A DNA stretch of 64,000 nucleotides from Cloacibacterium sp047601505 (GCF_047601505.1 NZ_JASGJD010000001.1:434001-498000); one strand, 5' to 3'. Shown: positions 42,199 to 52,008, numbered from the stretch's first letter. Notes: generated from the letters alone by a model not told the origin. Translations and numbers: made by a program.

Positions 42199-43581
42199 CT
42201 AAATTAAACTTTTAATTTTTTCTATCATTTTGTCTGCCAATTCATCTGCTTCTTGCTGAGAAAAGGCTTCTGTATAAATTCTAATAATTGGTTCGGTGTT
42301 CGATTTTCTGAGGTGAACCCAATTTTCTGGGAAATCTATTTTCACACCGTCAATTGTAGAAATTTCTTCGTCTTTATACTCTTCTTGCATTTTCACAAGA
42401 AGCGCATCTACATCAATTTCCGGAGTAAGTTCTATCTTCTTTTTACCCATGTAATATGCTGGATATGTTGCTCTAAGCTCCGAAACGGTTTTATTTTCTT
42501 TTGCCAAATGCGTCAAAAATAATGCAACACCAACTAAAGAATCTCTTCCGTAATGCAAATCTGGATAGATAATTCCTCCGTTTCCTTCTCCGCCAATTAC
42601 TGCATTTTTTTCTTTCATTAAAGTTACTACATTCACTTCTCCTACTGCGCTTGCAAAATATTCTGAATCTAAATTTCTGGCAACATCTCTCAAAGCTCGG
42701 CTTGATGAAAGATTAGAAACTGCAACTCCTTTCTTATGTCTCAGCAAATAATCTGCCACTGCCACCAAAGTGTATTCTTCGCCGAACATTTCGCCATTTT
42801 CGTCAATTAATGCCAATCTGTCAACATCTGGGTCCACTACAATTCCTAAATCTGCATTTTCTTTTTTAACGAGTTCGCAAATATCTGTAAGATGCTCTTT
42901 CAAAGGTTCTGGATTGTGCGGAAATTGTCCGTTTGGTTCGCAATATAATTTCACTACTTCGCAACCTAATTTTTCTAAAAGTGGCGGGATTGAAATTCCT
43001 CCTGTAGAATTTACAGCATCTAAAACCACTTTAATTTTTTTAGATTTTACCGCTTCTGCATCTACCATTGGTAAATTTAAAATCTTCTCAATATGAATAT
43101 CAAAAGCATCTGTTTTGGTTTCATATTTTCCTAAATCATCTACCTCAGCAAAATTAAAATCTTCTTTTTCTGCAATTTCTAGAACTTCTGCACCGTCTTT
43201 TCCCGTGATAAACTCTCCTTTTTCGTTCAAAAGTTTCAAAGCGTTCCATTGTTTTGGATTGTGAGAAGCCGTTAAAATTATTCCTCCATCAGCATTAAGT
43301 TCTGTAACCATCACTTCTACGGTTGGCGTGGTAGAAAGTTCTAAATCTATTACATTAATTCCTAAACCTTGTAAAGTAGCGGTAACCAAAGAGTTAACCA
43401 TTGCGCCAGAAATTCTAGCATCTCTACCAATAACCAGAGTTAAATCTTTTTTATTTTTATTTTTTTGAAGCCAAGTTCCGAAAGCTGCCGTAAATTTTAC
43501 TACATCTACTGGCGTAAGATTATCATCTACTTTACCCCCAATTGTTCCTCGGATTCCTGAAATACTTTTGATTAAAGACAT
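42199..43581 (-). CDS. glmM: Phosphoglucosamine mutase
   Basis: The 460-residue alpha-D-phosphohexomutase converts glucosamine 6-phosphate to glucosamine 1-phosphate for UDP-GlcNAc synthesis. The N-terminus has SISGIRGTIGG. The phosphoserine loop is TASHNP with Ser106, the metal loop is VVDPDVDRLALIDENG, and the C-terminal phosphate loop is LRKSNTEPIIRIYTEA. The last motif and the ISGIRGT opening fit the Bacteroidota GlmM form. A phosphomannomutase role is less likely but not excluded by sequence alone. Confidence 0.9.
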   Translation of the reverse strand: MSLIKSISGIRGTIGGKVDDNLTPVDVVKFTAAFGTWLQKNKNKKDLTLVIGRDARISGAMVNSLVTATLQGLGINVIDLELSTTPTVEVMVTELNADGGIILTASHNPKQWNALKLLNEKGEFITGKDGAEVLEIAEKEDFNFAEVDDLGKYETKTDAFDIHIEKILNLPMVDAEAVKSKKIKVVLDAVNSTGGISIPPLLEKLGCEVVKLYCEPNGQFPHNPEPLKEHLTDICELVKKENADLGIVVDPDVDRLALIDENGEMFGEEYTLVAVADYLLRHKKGVAVSNLSSSRALRDVARNLDSEYFASAVGEVNVVTLMKEKNAVIGGEGNGGIIYPDLHYGRDSLVGVALFLTHLAKENKTVSELRATYPAYYMGKKKIELTPEIDVDALLVKMQEEYKDEEISTIDGVKIDFPENWVHLRKSNTEPIIRIYTEAFSQQEADELADKMIEKIKSLI

Positions 43582-43734
43582 TTTATTGAATTTTTAAGCC
43601 TTAGAAAACCTTTTGCATTTATTAAAAAAGGCATCTAAACCTATATTAATATAATTTGAGTTTTAAATTTCTGCAAAATTACGGAAATAAGCAAGAGAAA
43701 ACCGTTTACTGTGGAAAAATAATAGCTGAGAAAA

Positions 43735-43884
43735 CTAACTGCAACCGCAATCTTTGTCGCAATGTGTTCTTTTACTGTCGAATTTTTTGGGAGTAAAGTT
43801 TTTCCTAAACACTTTGTACAAAGAATATCCTGCAGCCAAAAGCATTGCAAAAATGATAATATATTGAATAACAACTGAATTCAT
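43735..43884 (-). CDS. FeoB-associated Cys-rich membrane protein, 49 aa
   Basis: Starting at ATG 43884, this small frame reads MNSVVIQYIIIFAMLLAAGY, a single membrane helix, then a basic stretch and the end KRTHCDKDCGCS. One N-terminal helix plus a C-terminal CDKDCGC cluster is the pattern of the FeoB-associated Cys-rich membrane proteins. These help ferrous iron uptake in bacteria that lack FeoC. Ferritin, feoB and feoA genes lie within 3.2 kb. A longer frame on the same strand (43641-43874) is out of phase and has no such pattern. Confidence 0.8.
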   Translation of the reverse strand: MNSVVIQYIIIFAMLLAAGYSLYKVFRKNFTPKKFDSKRTHCDKDCGCS

Positions 43885-43952
43885 GATGCAAAAATAAGAA
43901 CAAAATTACAATTTTATTTTGAATTATTCTAAATAAATATTATTTTTGTTGC

Positions 43953-44108
43953 ATGAATGAATTTAGAATCAATCCTTATTTCAATTTGATTGTACCAACA
44001 CTCGAAAGCAACAACCACGAACAATACTGTGGCAAAAAGAAATGTTGTAAAAAATTCAAAAAAGGAAAAAGATGCAAAAAATGTCCTGGAAGAGAGAAAA
44101 TTTCTTAA
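43953..44108 (+). CDS. Tiny Cys/Lys-rich protein, 51 aa
   Basis: ATG 43953 opens 51 codons. The product starts MNEFRINPYFNLIVPTLESN and ends in a basic, cysteine-rich block (QYCGKKKCCKKFKKGKRCKK, then CP). Five cysteines in about 20 residues suggest metal binding. It sits between the FeoB-associated gene and ferritin in an iron cluster. I know no family name for it. The organised composition argues that it is real. Confidence 0.6.
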   Translation: MNEFRINPYFNLIVPTLESNNHEQYCGKKKCCKKFKKGKRCKKCPGREKIS

Positions 44109-44128
44109 TTCTTAAACATCTTTTTTCT

Positions 44129-44136
44129 TAAATTTG
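44129..44136 (+). promoter_or_regulatory. ftnA -7 box
   Basis: TAAATTTG fits TAnnTTTG, 16 bp before the ferritin start. Confidence 0.55.
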
Positions 44137-44152
44137 AATAAAACATTTCAAT

Positions 44153-44653
44153 ATGAATAGAGATATTATATACAATTTGCTAAATCTACAGATAGCAAAA
44201 GAACAATATGCCGCTCAATTGTACCTTTCTATGAGCGCTTGGTTTTATGAAAAAGATTTGGACGGAATTGCCAATTATTTCAGAATTCAATCGAAAGAAG
44301 AATTAATGCACGCCGAAAAGTTTTTTGATTTTCTAAATGACATTGGTGGTAAAATTGTTCTTCAAAATATAGAGCAACCTCCTTATGAATTTTCTGATGC
44401 GCAAGAAATTTTCGAAAAAGCTTTAGAACACGAAAAAATAGTTACACAAAGTATTTTTGCCATCGTGAAAGCAGCCAACGAAATTGGCGATTATTCTACA
44501 GCCGCATTTTTACAATGGTTTGTTAACGAACAAGTAGAAGAAGAAGCATCTGCTTCTCAACTCATTACAAAAATTAAATTGGTAAAAGACAATCCATCAG
44601 CTTTGTATCTTTTCGACCAAGAACTTGGGCAAAGAGTTTTAACTGCTGAGTAA
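44153..44653 (+). CDS. ftnA: Bacterial non-heme ferritin
   Basis: The 166-residue four-helix ferritin has the ferroxidase ligands in place: Glu17 in IAKEQYAAQLY, and Glu50 and His53 in SKEELMHAEKFF. Later ligands are in ALEHEKIVTQSI and FVNEQVEEEASA. It oxidises Fe(II) and stores it as a mineral in a 24-mer in the cytoplasm. The convergent feoB gene brings ferrous iron in. A promoter box and a perfect terminator show a one-gene transcript. Confidence 0.95.
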   Translation: MNRDIIYNLLNLQIAKEQYAAQLYLSMSAWFYEKDLDGIANYFRIQSKEELMHAEKFFDFLNDIGGKIVLQNIEQPPYEFSDAQEIFEKALEHEKIVTQSIFAIVKAANEIGDYSTAAFLQWFVNEQVEEEASASQLITKIKLVKDNPSALYLFDQELGQRVLTAE

Positions 44654-44662
44654 TAAATTAAA

Positions 44663-44699
44663 AAGAGCTGCTTTCAGATTTGAAAGCAGCTCTTTTTTT
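44663..44699 (+). terminator. ftnA terminator
   Basis: AAGAGCTGCTTTCA and its perfect complement pair around GATT, followed by seven T. Confidence 0.9.
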
Positions 44700-44713
44700 A
44701 ATATCTTTTTTTC

Positions 44714-46768
44714 TTATTTCAAAAACTGATAGACAATCATAGAAGCAAAATATGCTAATCCAGACATGAAAACCAATTGAATTCCTGTCCATTTCCAAGA
44801 TTTTGTTTCTCTATAAACTACTGCAATGGTAGAGATACATTGCATAGCAAAAGCATAGAAAATTAGGATTGAAATTCCCGTTGCAAAATTGAAAACTTTT
44901 TCTCCATCTGGTCTTACATCTGTCCTCATTTTTTCGATTACCGTTTTCTCTGGTGCATCGTCTTCTAAACTATATAAAGTTGACATAGTTCCTACGAAAA
45001 CCTCTCTTGCCGCAAAACTAGATAAAATACCTACTCCCATTTTCCAATCATAACCCAGTGGAGAAATAGCGGGTTCCATCTTTTTACCAATTTTTGCCAA
45101 ATAAGAATTTTCTAACTTTACATTGCTTTCATGTTGAAATAAATGAAAATCGTCTTTCGGTCCAAAATAACTTAAAAACCAAAGAATTACACTTACAGCA
45201 AGGATAATTTTACCAGCTCCTGTAATAAACTCCCAAACTTTTCTCAATACTAATTTGAAATCGTAAGCCCAAAGTGGCATTTTATAAGTAGGTAAATCCA
45301 TTACTAAGAATGTTTTCCCTTTATTTTTGATAAAATATTTCAATATAAATGCTGCAACCAAAGCCATTACAAATCCCAAGAAATACATTGCTAAAAGTGC
45401 AATTGCTTTATATTTAAATCCTAAAAAAGTTCCGTTTGTAAAAATAAGTGCAATAATAATACTATAAACTGGAAGCCTTGCAGAACAAGTCATAAAAGGC
45501 GTTATCAAAATAGTAATGAGTCTTTCTTTTACGTTTTCAATATTTCTGGTACTCATAATTGCGGGAATTGCACAAGCTGTACCCGAAACCAGAGGAACTA
45601 TACTTTTACCATTTAAGCCAAAAGGCCGTAAAAACCTATCCATCAAGAAGATAACTCTTGCCATATAACCAGAATCTTCTAGCAAATACAAAAAATATAA
45701 AAGAATACCAATCTGAGGTGCAAAAATTACAATACCGCCAACTCCAGGAATAATTCCGTCTGAAATAAGTGAATTGAGCGGGCCATCTGGAAGATGCGTT
45801 TTTGAAAAATCTGAAAGCCAAGAAAAACTAGAATCTATCCAATTCATAGGATATTCTGCAATAAAAAACACACTTTGAAAAATAGTTAACAAAATAATTG
45901 CAAAAACCAAATACCCTAAAACTGGGTGAACCAAAACCTTGTCTAATTTTTCTGTTAAAAGTTCTTTAAACTGAGGCTTTTTAGAGATAACCTGAGAAAT
46001 AATTTTATCAATATTTTGGTATCTTCTAATGGTTTCTTGCACTTGCAACCTTTTGGGAACCATGCATTTTTTATCCTCTTGATTCAAAAGCACTTTTACA
46101 CTTTTCAATTTTCCAAGATAAGTATCTGCTGCAATAAGCGTCCAAACTTTATAGAAATTTTTCTCGTTAATTTGTCTTGAAATTTTGAAAACTAAACCTA
46201 AATTTTCTGAAGGAATATCAAAAAAAGGAGTCTCGGAAACCGAAAATTCATTGTTTCTAATAGAACTTTTAATTTCATCAATTCCAATATTTGCTTTGGC
46301 GTTCGTTTCTAGAATTTTATTTCCAGTTAATTCTGCAAGTTTCTCACAATCAATATTTAAACCTCTTTTTCGAGCCAAATCTATTTGATTTACCACCATA
46401 AGAACAGGAATTCCTAAATCCCGAATTTGCTGAAAAAGCAACAAACTTCTTTTAAGATTAAGTGCATCAGCAACGTAAATTACACCACTGTATTTTTCTT
46501 GTTCTTCAATTAAATATTTGGTAAAAATAGCTTCGTCTTCAGAAGTAGGATAAATGCTGTAAGAGCCTGGTAAATCTACAATTTCTACTTCTTCGTCTTC
46601 GAAATTATAAGTTCCTTGATGAGATGCTACAGTAACACCAGCGTAATTACCAGTTTTTTGATTTTTGTTACAAAGCAAATTGAAAATGGTAGATTTTCCT
46701 ACATTAGGATTACCTACCAATAATATATGTTTTACTTTCTGTGGTACAGTTTGCATTTTGTATTCCAA
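44714..46768 (-). CDS. feoB: Ferrous iron transporter B
   Basis: The 684-residue protein has a cytoplasmic G-protein domain: G1 GNPNVGKST (residues 19-27), G3 DLPGSYS and G4 VVNQIDLA. A membrane domain with gate motifs follows (VPLVSGTACAIPAIMSTRNI and MTCSARLPVYSI). It imports Fe(II) across the inner membrane. feoA lies 20 bp upstream, and ferritin is convergent. The length is typical of Bacteroidota FeoB encoded apart from FeoA. Confidence 0.97.
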   Translation of the reverse strand: MEYKMQTVPQKVKHILLVGNPNVGKSTIFNLLCNKNQKTGNYAGVTVASHQGTYNFEDEEVEIVDLPGSYSIYPTSEDEAIFTKYLIEEQEKYSGVIYVADALNLKRSLLLFQQIRDLGIPVLMVVNQIDLARKRGLNIDCEKLAELTGNKILETNAKANIGIDEIKSSIRNNEFSVSETPFFDIPSENLGLVFKISRQINEKNFYKVWTLIAADTYLGKLKSVKVLLNQEDKKCMVPKRLQVQETIRRYQNIDKIISQVISKKPQFKELLTEKLDKVLVHPVLGYLVFAIILLTIFQSVFFIAEYPMNWIDSSFSWLSDFSKTHLPDGPLNSLISDGIIPGVGGIVIFAPQIGILLYFLYLLEDSGYMARVIFLMDRFLRPFGLNGKSIVPLVSGTACAIPAIMSTRNIENVKERLITILITPFMTCSARLPVYSIIIALIFTNGTFLGFKYKAIALLAMYFLGFVMALVAAFILKYFIKNKGKTFLVMDLPTYKMPLWAYDFKLVLRKVWEFITGAGKIILAVSVILWFLSYFGPKDDFHLFQHESNVKLENSYLAKIGKKMEPAISPLGYDWKMGVGILSSFAAREVFVGTMSTLYSLEDDAPEKTVIEKMRTDVRPDGEKVFNFATGISILIFYAFAMQCISTIAVVYRETKSWKWTGIQLVFMSGLAYFASMIVYQFLK

Positions 46769-46788
46769 AATTATATGAGAAATTTTGG

Positions 46789-47043
46789 TTATTTTTCGGG
46801 TTCTACGAAAATGAATCTTGCTTCTTCTTCTCGAAGTGCTACTCTGGTTTTTTCTTCACCATATTCTATGTAAAGCGGTCCTTTGAAAGGCGCCTGATGA
46901 AGGATAACGAAAGAAGTATCTGGCAACAATCCCATTTCAATAATTTTGTTGGGCATGTGTAGATTTTCGTTATCATAACCGCTAATTTTCCCTTTCATTT
47001 TTCTAGGGAAACAGCACATTTTGTTTGAATTTATATTTTTCAA
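46789..47043 (-). CDS. feoA: Ferrous iron transport accessory protein FeoA
   Basis: The 84-residue SH3-like protein has the FeoA core KMKGKISGYDNENLHMPNKI, IEMGLLPDTSF and ALREEEARFIFV. The N-terminus contains a CC pair (NKMCCFPRKM). FeoA activates or stabilises FeoB. The gene is the first of the feoAB operon. Confidence 0.92.
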   Translation of the reverse strand: MKNINSNKMCCFPRKMKGKISGYDNENLHMPNKIIEMGLLPDTSFVILHQAPFKGPLYIEYGEEKTRVALREEEARFIFVEPEK

Positions 47044-47197
47044 GATTCTTCAAAAAAATTATGAGTTGCAAATATACTTTATTTATTTTAATTCTAAATA
47101 AGTTCTAAGCTTTTTTTCTCAAATATTACGAAAAGTGAGCTAATAAAAACTTTTATGCATTTCATGGTATATATTAAAAAGAAATGAATTTTTGATG

Positions 47198-47205
47198 TAA
47201 ATTTG
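47198..47205 (+). promoter_or_regulatory. ogt -7 box
   Basis: TAAATTTG fits TAnnTTTG, 16 bp before the ogt start. Confidence 0.55.
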
Positions 47206-47221
47206 TCTCAAACAATAACTT

Positions 47222-47737
47222 ATGAAATTCTTATACACCAAATTCTACGAAACACCCCTTGGTAAAATGGTGGCATTTGCTAATCATGATGCATTGTTGA
47301 TGTTAGACTTCGAAGACAGCAAATACGCTGACAAGCATTTAGAAGAAATTTCTGCTCAATATGGTGTCATCAAAAAAACAGGAAATAAAGTTCTTACATT
47401 GCTAGAAAAAGAATTAGAACTTTATTTTGAAGGTAAATTAACTCAATTTACTGTTCCTGTAGAATTTTCTGGCACTGAATTTCAAAGAAAAAAAGTTTGG
47501 CAAGAATTACTCAATATTAACTTCGGCGAATTCAGAAGTTATCAAGCTCAAGCCGATGCCTTAAAAAGTCCAAAATCTGTTCGTGCAGTAGCCAACGCAA
47601 ATTCTAGAAACAAAATTTGTTTGGTAGTTCCTTGCCATAGAGTTATTGGGAAAAATCTCTCTCTAACTGGTTACGCTGGTGGAATTGAAAGAAAAGCTGC
47701 TCTTCTGAAATTAGAAGGAATAGAATTAAAATTTTAA
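47222..47737 (+). CDS. ogt: Methylated-DNA-protein cysteine methyltransferase
   Basis: The 171-residue suicide enzyme repairs O6-alkylguanine by moving the alkyl group to Cys138 in LVVPCHRVIG. The DNA-binding domain precedes it (FQRKKVWQELLNINFGEFRS), and the arginine finger helix contains RAVANANSRN. The N-terminal domain is short, as in Ogt, and lacks the AraC domain of Ada. It is a single gene. Confidence 0.95.
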   Translation: MKFLYTKFYETPLGKMVAFANHDALLMLDFEDSKYADKHLEEISAQYGVIKKTGNKVLTLLEKELELYFEGKLTQFTVPVEFSGTEFQRKKVWQELLNINFGEFRSYQAQADALKSPKSVRAVANANSRNKICLVVPCHRVIGKNLSLTGYAGGIERKAALLKLEGIELKF

Positions 47738-47876
47738 TAAAAAACACAAAGGATATGAATATAACAAACCTATTTATAAAGAAAATTTATTTTTTCAATT
47801 GGAAAACTAGAACTCGGTTTAAAGATATATGACAAACAAGAATTCTCTTTGCAGAGATTGGTAAAAAACGAATAAA

Positions 47877-48812
47877 ATGTACAATAAAAAAACTAATACT
47901 CATTCTATAGAAGAATATACTTCCACAGATAAAAACAGCCATTGGAAATCTCTTCTATTATACTATGATTTCATAGAAACTTACTCTAAAAATAACGACA
48001 AAGATATTCTGGAAGAGCACTTTCATATCTTGTTGGGAATAACATTAGAATTAGAAAAAAAGAGAAACTATTTCTTAGAAACTGGAAACTTGAAAGAACT
48101 TTTCCCAACTGCATATTTCCACACTACAGTTTGTAAAATGGAACAAATTCTAAACGGAGTTTATCTTTATCCTATTGAGAAAATTAAACAAATTTCTTAT
48201 TTCTACCAAGCCTATCTTTGGAATCGAAATCAATGGGAAGAAAATCAAAAAAATCTTGTAGAAGAACACTGGACTTGTCATTTTGAAAAGACCGAAAAAA
48301 CATTCCCTATTTTTAATCTTAAGAAATACTTAGGTCATATTTTGGCAACAGGAATAGAAGCTCATATTGATTATGACTTGCCAAGAGCTCTAAACTTTGC
48401 TGTGAAAAACAGACACCTTCAAAATGTAGAAGAAAATACCTACATTGAAGCTATAAAAGAAGAATTTATAAAAACAGAAGAAATCTTCCGTACCGTTACC
48501 GACAAAACCAATGCTGACATAGAAAAAGCCGGACTTTGCAATAAAATTTGGTTAGATATTTTTTCTAAATCTTACGGAAAATTCCTTACAAAAACAATAA
48601 TTAATCCTTTTACCAAAGAAAGAGTTTATACAGACAGTGATGTAATTTCTAAAAGAATTACCGCTTGGAAAAAAGCAATTTCAAACCAACATTTTATCGG
48701 TAAAAACGGAAAAAAATTACAAGACCAACCACAAATAGACGTTCTTCATTTAAAGCAAAAAGGCAAATTATTTTTAGAAAAATCTATGAGACGTCCTTGT
48801 TTTGCTTCATAA
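47877..48812 (+). CDS. DUF5995-like protein
   Basis: The 311-residue soluble protein contains ILATGIEAHIDYDLPRALNF, which matches the A-H-I-x-Y-D-L-P-x-A-L signature I associate with DUF5995. The conserved His and Asp suggest a metal or catalytic site, but the family's reaction is not known to me. Its 3' end overlaps that of the convergent mscS gene by 29 bp. It lies 139 bp downstream of ogt. Confidence 0.75.
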   Translation: MYNKKTNTHSIEEYTSTDKNSHWKSLLLYYDFIETYSKNNDKDILEEHFHILLGITLELEKKRNYFLETGNLKELFPTAYFHTTVCKMEQILNGVYLYPIEKIKQISYFYQAYLWNRNQWEENQKNLVEEHWTCHFEKTEKTFPIFNLKKYLGHILATGIEAHIDYDLPRALNFAVKNRHLQNVEENTYIEAIKEEFIKTEEIFRTVTDKTNADIEKAGLCNKIWLDIFSKSYGKFLTKTIINPFTKERVYTDSDVISKRITAWKKAISNQHFIGKNGKKLQDQPQIDVLHLKQKGKLFLEKSMRRPCFAS

Positions 48813-49668
48813 AAAATTCTTTTGGAATATCTAAAGTTCTTACAGGATAAGGAATTACAATGCCAGCATTTCTGAATTTTTCTAAAATGCTCTTTCTAAT
48901 ATCTGCCAAAATCTGTGTAGAACGCATAAGATTATCTGAAGAAAAAATAAGTTTTAAATCTAAAGAAGACTCTCCAAAGTTCTCTAACCTAGCAATAATT
49001 GGATGATTATTGAGTACAAATTCGTTTTCTAAAGCAGCTTCTTTCAGCAATTGAAATGCCTTATCCAAATCGGTATCATAATGAACGCCAACAGTTACAG
49101 AAAACCCAACCACAGAGTTATAGTGAGAGTAATTTACCAGTTTTTCTTTGGTTAAAAACGAATTTGGGAAAATTAAACTTTTATCGTCTCTTGTAAGTAC
49201 GGTAGTAGTTCTCATTCTTATTTCCATTACTTTTCCTACATTCCCGTCAAATTCTACAATATCTCCTACTTTTATACTTCTGTCTAAAAGAATAATAATC
49301 CCAGAAATAAAGTCTAAAAATAAATTCTGAAGCCCAAGACCAATTCCCACCAAAATAGCTCCAGAACCTAACAATAATGGCGAAACATTAACGCCTAGAG
49401 ATTTTAATGCAAACGAAATGGTTATAAAAACAATAATATAATGGAAAATCTGGCTGATAGCATATTTCTTTCCTTCGTCTATTTTTTTTGATTTATAAAT
49501 TAATCTTTTCAAGATGAGAGAAACTATAAACCCAATTACCAAAGCTAAAATTGCTCCAATAATTTCGTAAACGCTAATGTGATGTTTCCCGAAAGAAATA
49601 ATATCATACTCTAAAAATTCTTTCAAGGTATATTGAGCATCTTCTTTTATATTAGATATATCTTTCAT
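48784..49668 (-). CDS. Small-conductance mechanosensitive channel, MscS family
   Basis: The 294-residue protein has three membrane helices. The pore helix is ALVGIGLGLQNL-like (GAILVGIGLGLQNLFLDFIS), followed by the beta domain (KVGDIVEFDGNVGKVMEIRM) and the IFPNSFLTKEKLVNYS segment. It is an osmotic safety valve in the inner membrane. Size fits the compact MscS form. Confidence 0.93.
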   Translation of the reverse strand: MKDISNIKEDAQYTLKEFLEYDIISFGKHHISVYEIIGAILALVIGFIVSLILKRLIYKSKKIDEGKKYAISQIFHYIIVFITISFALKSLGVNVSPLLLGSGAILVGIGLGLQNLFLDFISGIIILLDRSIKVGDIVEFDGNVGKVMEIRMRTTTVLTRDDKSLIFPNSFLTKEKLVNYSHYNSVVGFSVTVGVHYDTDLDKAFQLLKEAALENEFVLNNHPIIARLENFGESSLDLKLIFSSDNLMRSTQILADIRKSILEKFRNAGIVIPYPVRTLDIPKEFFMKQNKDVS

Positions 49669-49696
49669 AATAATATTGTATTGTACAAAAATAAAA

Positions 49697-49717
49697 AAAC
49701 CGAGAGATTCTCGGTTT
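49697..49717 (-). terminator. Terminator of the protease gene
   Basis: AAACCGAGA and TCTCGGTTT pair around GAT, between the S41 protease gene and mscS on the minus strand. Confidence 0.75.
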
Positions 49718-49741
49718 ATATAAATAGTAAGAATTGTTCTA

Positions 49742-51856
49742 TTATTTCATATCAGAAATGATGTTTACCGTTTCTTGAAGATAAATATCTCTTTTTAAGT
49801 TTTTCAACCAATTTTCAGATTTTTTGGCAAAAACCTCATCGGTTTTTCCTCTTTTTACCTCGTCTGCATGAAGCGAAAAATTTAATCCATTGCTAAATTT
49901 AGCCAAAGATTTAAATTTCTCAATTTGAGCTTTTCTCACTTTCATCAATTCTTCAAATTCTTTCAAGTTAAGCGTTACTTTTTCTTCTTTGTCTAATTTT
50001 TCTTTCCATTGTGCAGATTCTAAAAGAAGTTGATAGTTTTTGTTCTGAGCCAATCTTTTTGCACTATTGCTTACTAAATTTGCTTTATTCAAATTATTAA
50101 GCGGAGAAAAACTAGAAGTTGAAACTTGGTCCCAAGGCAAAGCATAATTATCGTAACGTTCGCCTATTTCTTCATAAGTGAATAAATCTTTCATTGGAAT
50201 GTCAGACTCTACACCTTTCAATTGAGTAGATTTTCCATTAACTCTATAAAACTTCTGAATGGTAAGTTTCAAAGCTCCAAAATCGTCATTGGTATTCAAA
50301 AATCTATTCAATTCTACAAAAGTTTGAACGGTACCTTTACCAAAAGATTGAGGAGAACCTACAATTACCGCTCTACCGTAATCTTGCATTGCACCAGCCA
50401 AAATCTCTGAAGCCGAAGCCGAAAGTTCGTTTTGCATAATCACAAGCGGACCTGTCCAAATTGGGTCGTTTTGTTTGTTGCTAAGAACTTGAATTTTTCC
50501 ATTTCCGTCTTTTACTTGAACTACAGGGCCATTTTTCATAAATAATCCCATAATATCTACCACTTCGGTAAGAGAACCTCCACCGTTGTTTCTAAGGTCT
50601 AAGATAATTCCTTCTACATTCTGAGCTTTCAGTTTTATCAATTCTGCTTTTATATCGTCTGAAGCATTTCTTCCTTTTGCGTTTTCAAAATCTGCATTGA
50701 AACTTGGCAAATTAATAAATCCGTATTTTTTTCCGTTTGGTGTATTTACAATAATGCTTCTTGCAAAAGTATCTTCTATAGCTACTTCCTCACGAATCAT
50801 TTTTACTTCTTTTATGCTTCCGTCTTTTTTTCTAAGCGTAAGAACTACTTCTGTGCCTTTTTCTCCTCTAATAAAACGCACCGCTTCATCTACCAACATT
50901 CCAGATACGTTTACAGGTTCTTCGTCTTTTTTAGATTTTACTTTTAAGATTTCGTCTCCTTCGGAGATTTGTTTAGATTTCCAAGCAGGCGCTCCTACTA
51001 CCAAAGTTCCTACTAAAATTTTACCTTTTTTCTCTTGAATGGTTGCTCCAATTCCTATTACAGAACCTTTGAAACTTACATCAAAATCTTCTTTGTCTTG
51101 AGGTGAAAAATAATTGGTATGAGGATCAAAAACTTCTGTATAAGCATTCATATAAACAGAAAACCAATCCATTTTTTTTCTTTTATCGTATCTCTTAAAC
51201 ATAGAAGTTAGCAAATCTTTTACTTCTTCTGTCGCTCTAATTTGCTTCTCTTGAGGAGAAAGAATTTGTAATTTGATAGTATCTTTCAGTTTGAAACGGG
51301 TTACGCTGTCTTTTTTCTCTTTTTGAGTTTCTTCTTTAGCGTTAAGTGTTTCTATTTCTTGCAAAATATTATACTTGATGAATTTTTTCCATTCAGCTCT
51401 TAATTCTTCCTGATTTTTCGGGTAAGATTTCAATTTTGGCTCTAAGATTAACTCTTCTTTTTCGTCAAAATTAATAGGTTTGCTCAGAATATCCTGAGAA
51501 AGTTTTTCTACTTCTTTGGTTCTGGCACTTAATCTGTCAACGGTAAGATTAAAGAAAGAAAGGTCTCCTTTATTTAGGCAATCGTCTAATTTTGTTTTGT
51601 ATTTAGAAAATTCATCTACATCAGATTGAAGTAAGAATTTTTTAGCCGGATCCATCATTTCCAGATATTTATCAAAAACATCAGCAGAATAGGCATCATT
51701 AATAGGCTTAGGAGAATAGTGAAGATATGATAAGGTGTTTTTTACACTAATCATAATTGTTTGCATCTTTTCCTCGTCATTTTGAGGAGAGTTGAAACAA
51801 AACATCAGCGTCATTAAAGGCGCAAAAAACAACAGTTTTTTAAGGTTAAATTTCAT
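49742..51856 (-). CDS. prc: C-terminal processing peptidase (S41A, Tsp/Prc-like)
   Basis: The 704-residue periplasmic protease has an N-terminal membrane or signal segment (KLLFFAPLMTLMFCF). The Tsp N-terminal region follows (MDPAKKFLLQSDVDEFSKYK), then a PDZ domain (KILVGTLVVGAPAWKSKQIS). The S41 catalytic core comes next: Ser in NELSASASEILAGAMQDYG and Lys in PQSFGKGTVQ. The end is a DUF3340-like tail, as in Escherichia coli Prc. It cleaves proteins at their C-terminal ends. Confidence 0.93.
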   Translation of the reverse strand: MKFNLKKLLFFAPLMTLMFCFNSPQNDEEKMQTIMISVKNTLSYLHYSPKPINDAYSADVFDKYLEMMDPAKKFLLQSDVDEFSKYKTKLDDCLNKGDLSFFNLTVDRLSARTKEVEKLSQDILSKPINFDEKEELILEPKLKSYPKNQEELRAEWKKFIKYNILQEIETLNAKEETQKEKKDSVTRFKLKDTIKLQILSPQEKQIRATEEVKDLLTSMFKRYDKRKKMDWFSVYMNAYTEVFDPHTNYFSPQDKEDFDVSFKGSVIGIGATIQEKKGKILVGTLVVGAPAWKSKQISEGDEILKVKSKKDEEPVNVSGMLVDEAVRFIRGEKGTEVVLTLRKKDGSIKEVKMIREEVAIEDTFARSIIVNTPNGKKYGFINLPSFNADFENAKGRNASDDIKAELIKLKAQNVEGIILDLRNNGGGSLTEVVDIMGLFMKNGPVVQVKDGNGKIQVLSNKQNDPIWTGPLVIMQNELSASASEILAGAMQDYGRAVIVGSPQSFGKGTVQTFVELNRFLNTNDDFGALKLTIQKFYRVNGKSTQLKGVESDIPMKDLFTYEEIGERYDNYALPWDQVSTSSFSPLNNLNKANLVSNSAKRLAQNKNYQLLLESAQWKEKLDKEEKVTLNLKEFEELMKVRKAQIEKFKSLAKFSNGLNFSLHADEVKRGKTDEVFAKKSENWLKNLKRDIYLQETVNIISDMK

Positions 51857-52008
51857 ATTGATTTATAAATATTTTTTATAATTAGTTTTAAATAAGATAA
51901 GATTTGTTACAAGTTTAAGAAAACTTCGTCAAAGTTAAGGTCTTATTCTCTTTCAAAGTGGAAATTTTTAAATTTTTAAGATAAAAACTATAATTTTAGG
52001 ATATAGAA

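Noticed and set aside
43641..43874. 77-codon minus frame near ferritin
   Set aside because: It is out of phase with the 49-codon frame 43735-43884, which has a membrane helix and CDKDCGC end. The longer frame has no organised composition.
46789..47221. Fur box or riboswitch before feoAB
   Set aside because: I looked for a 19-bp inverted repeat of the GATAAT type upstream of feoA and found no convincing match.
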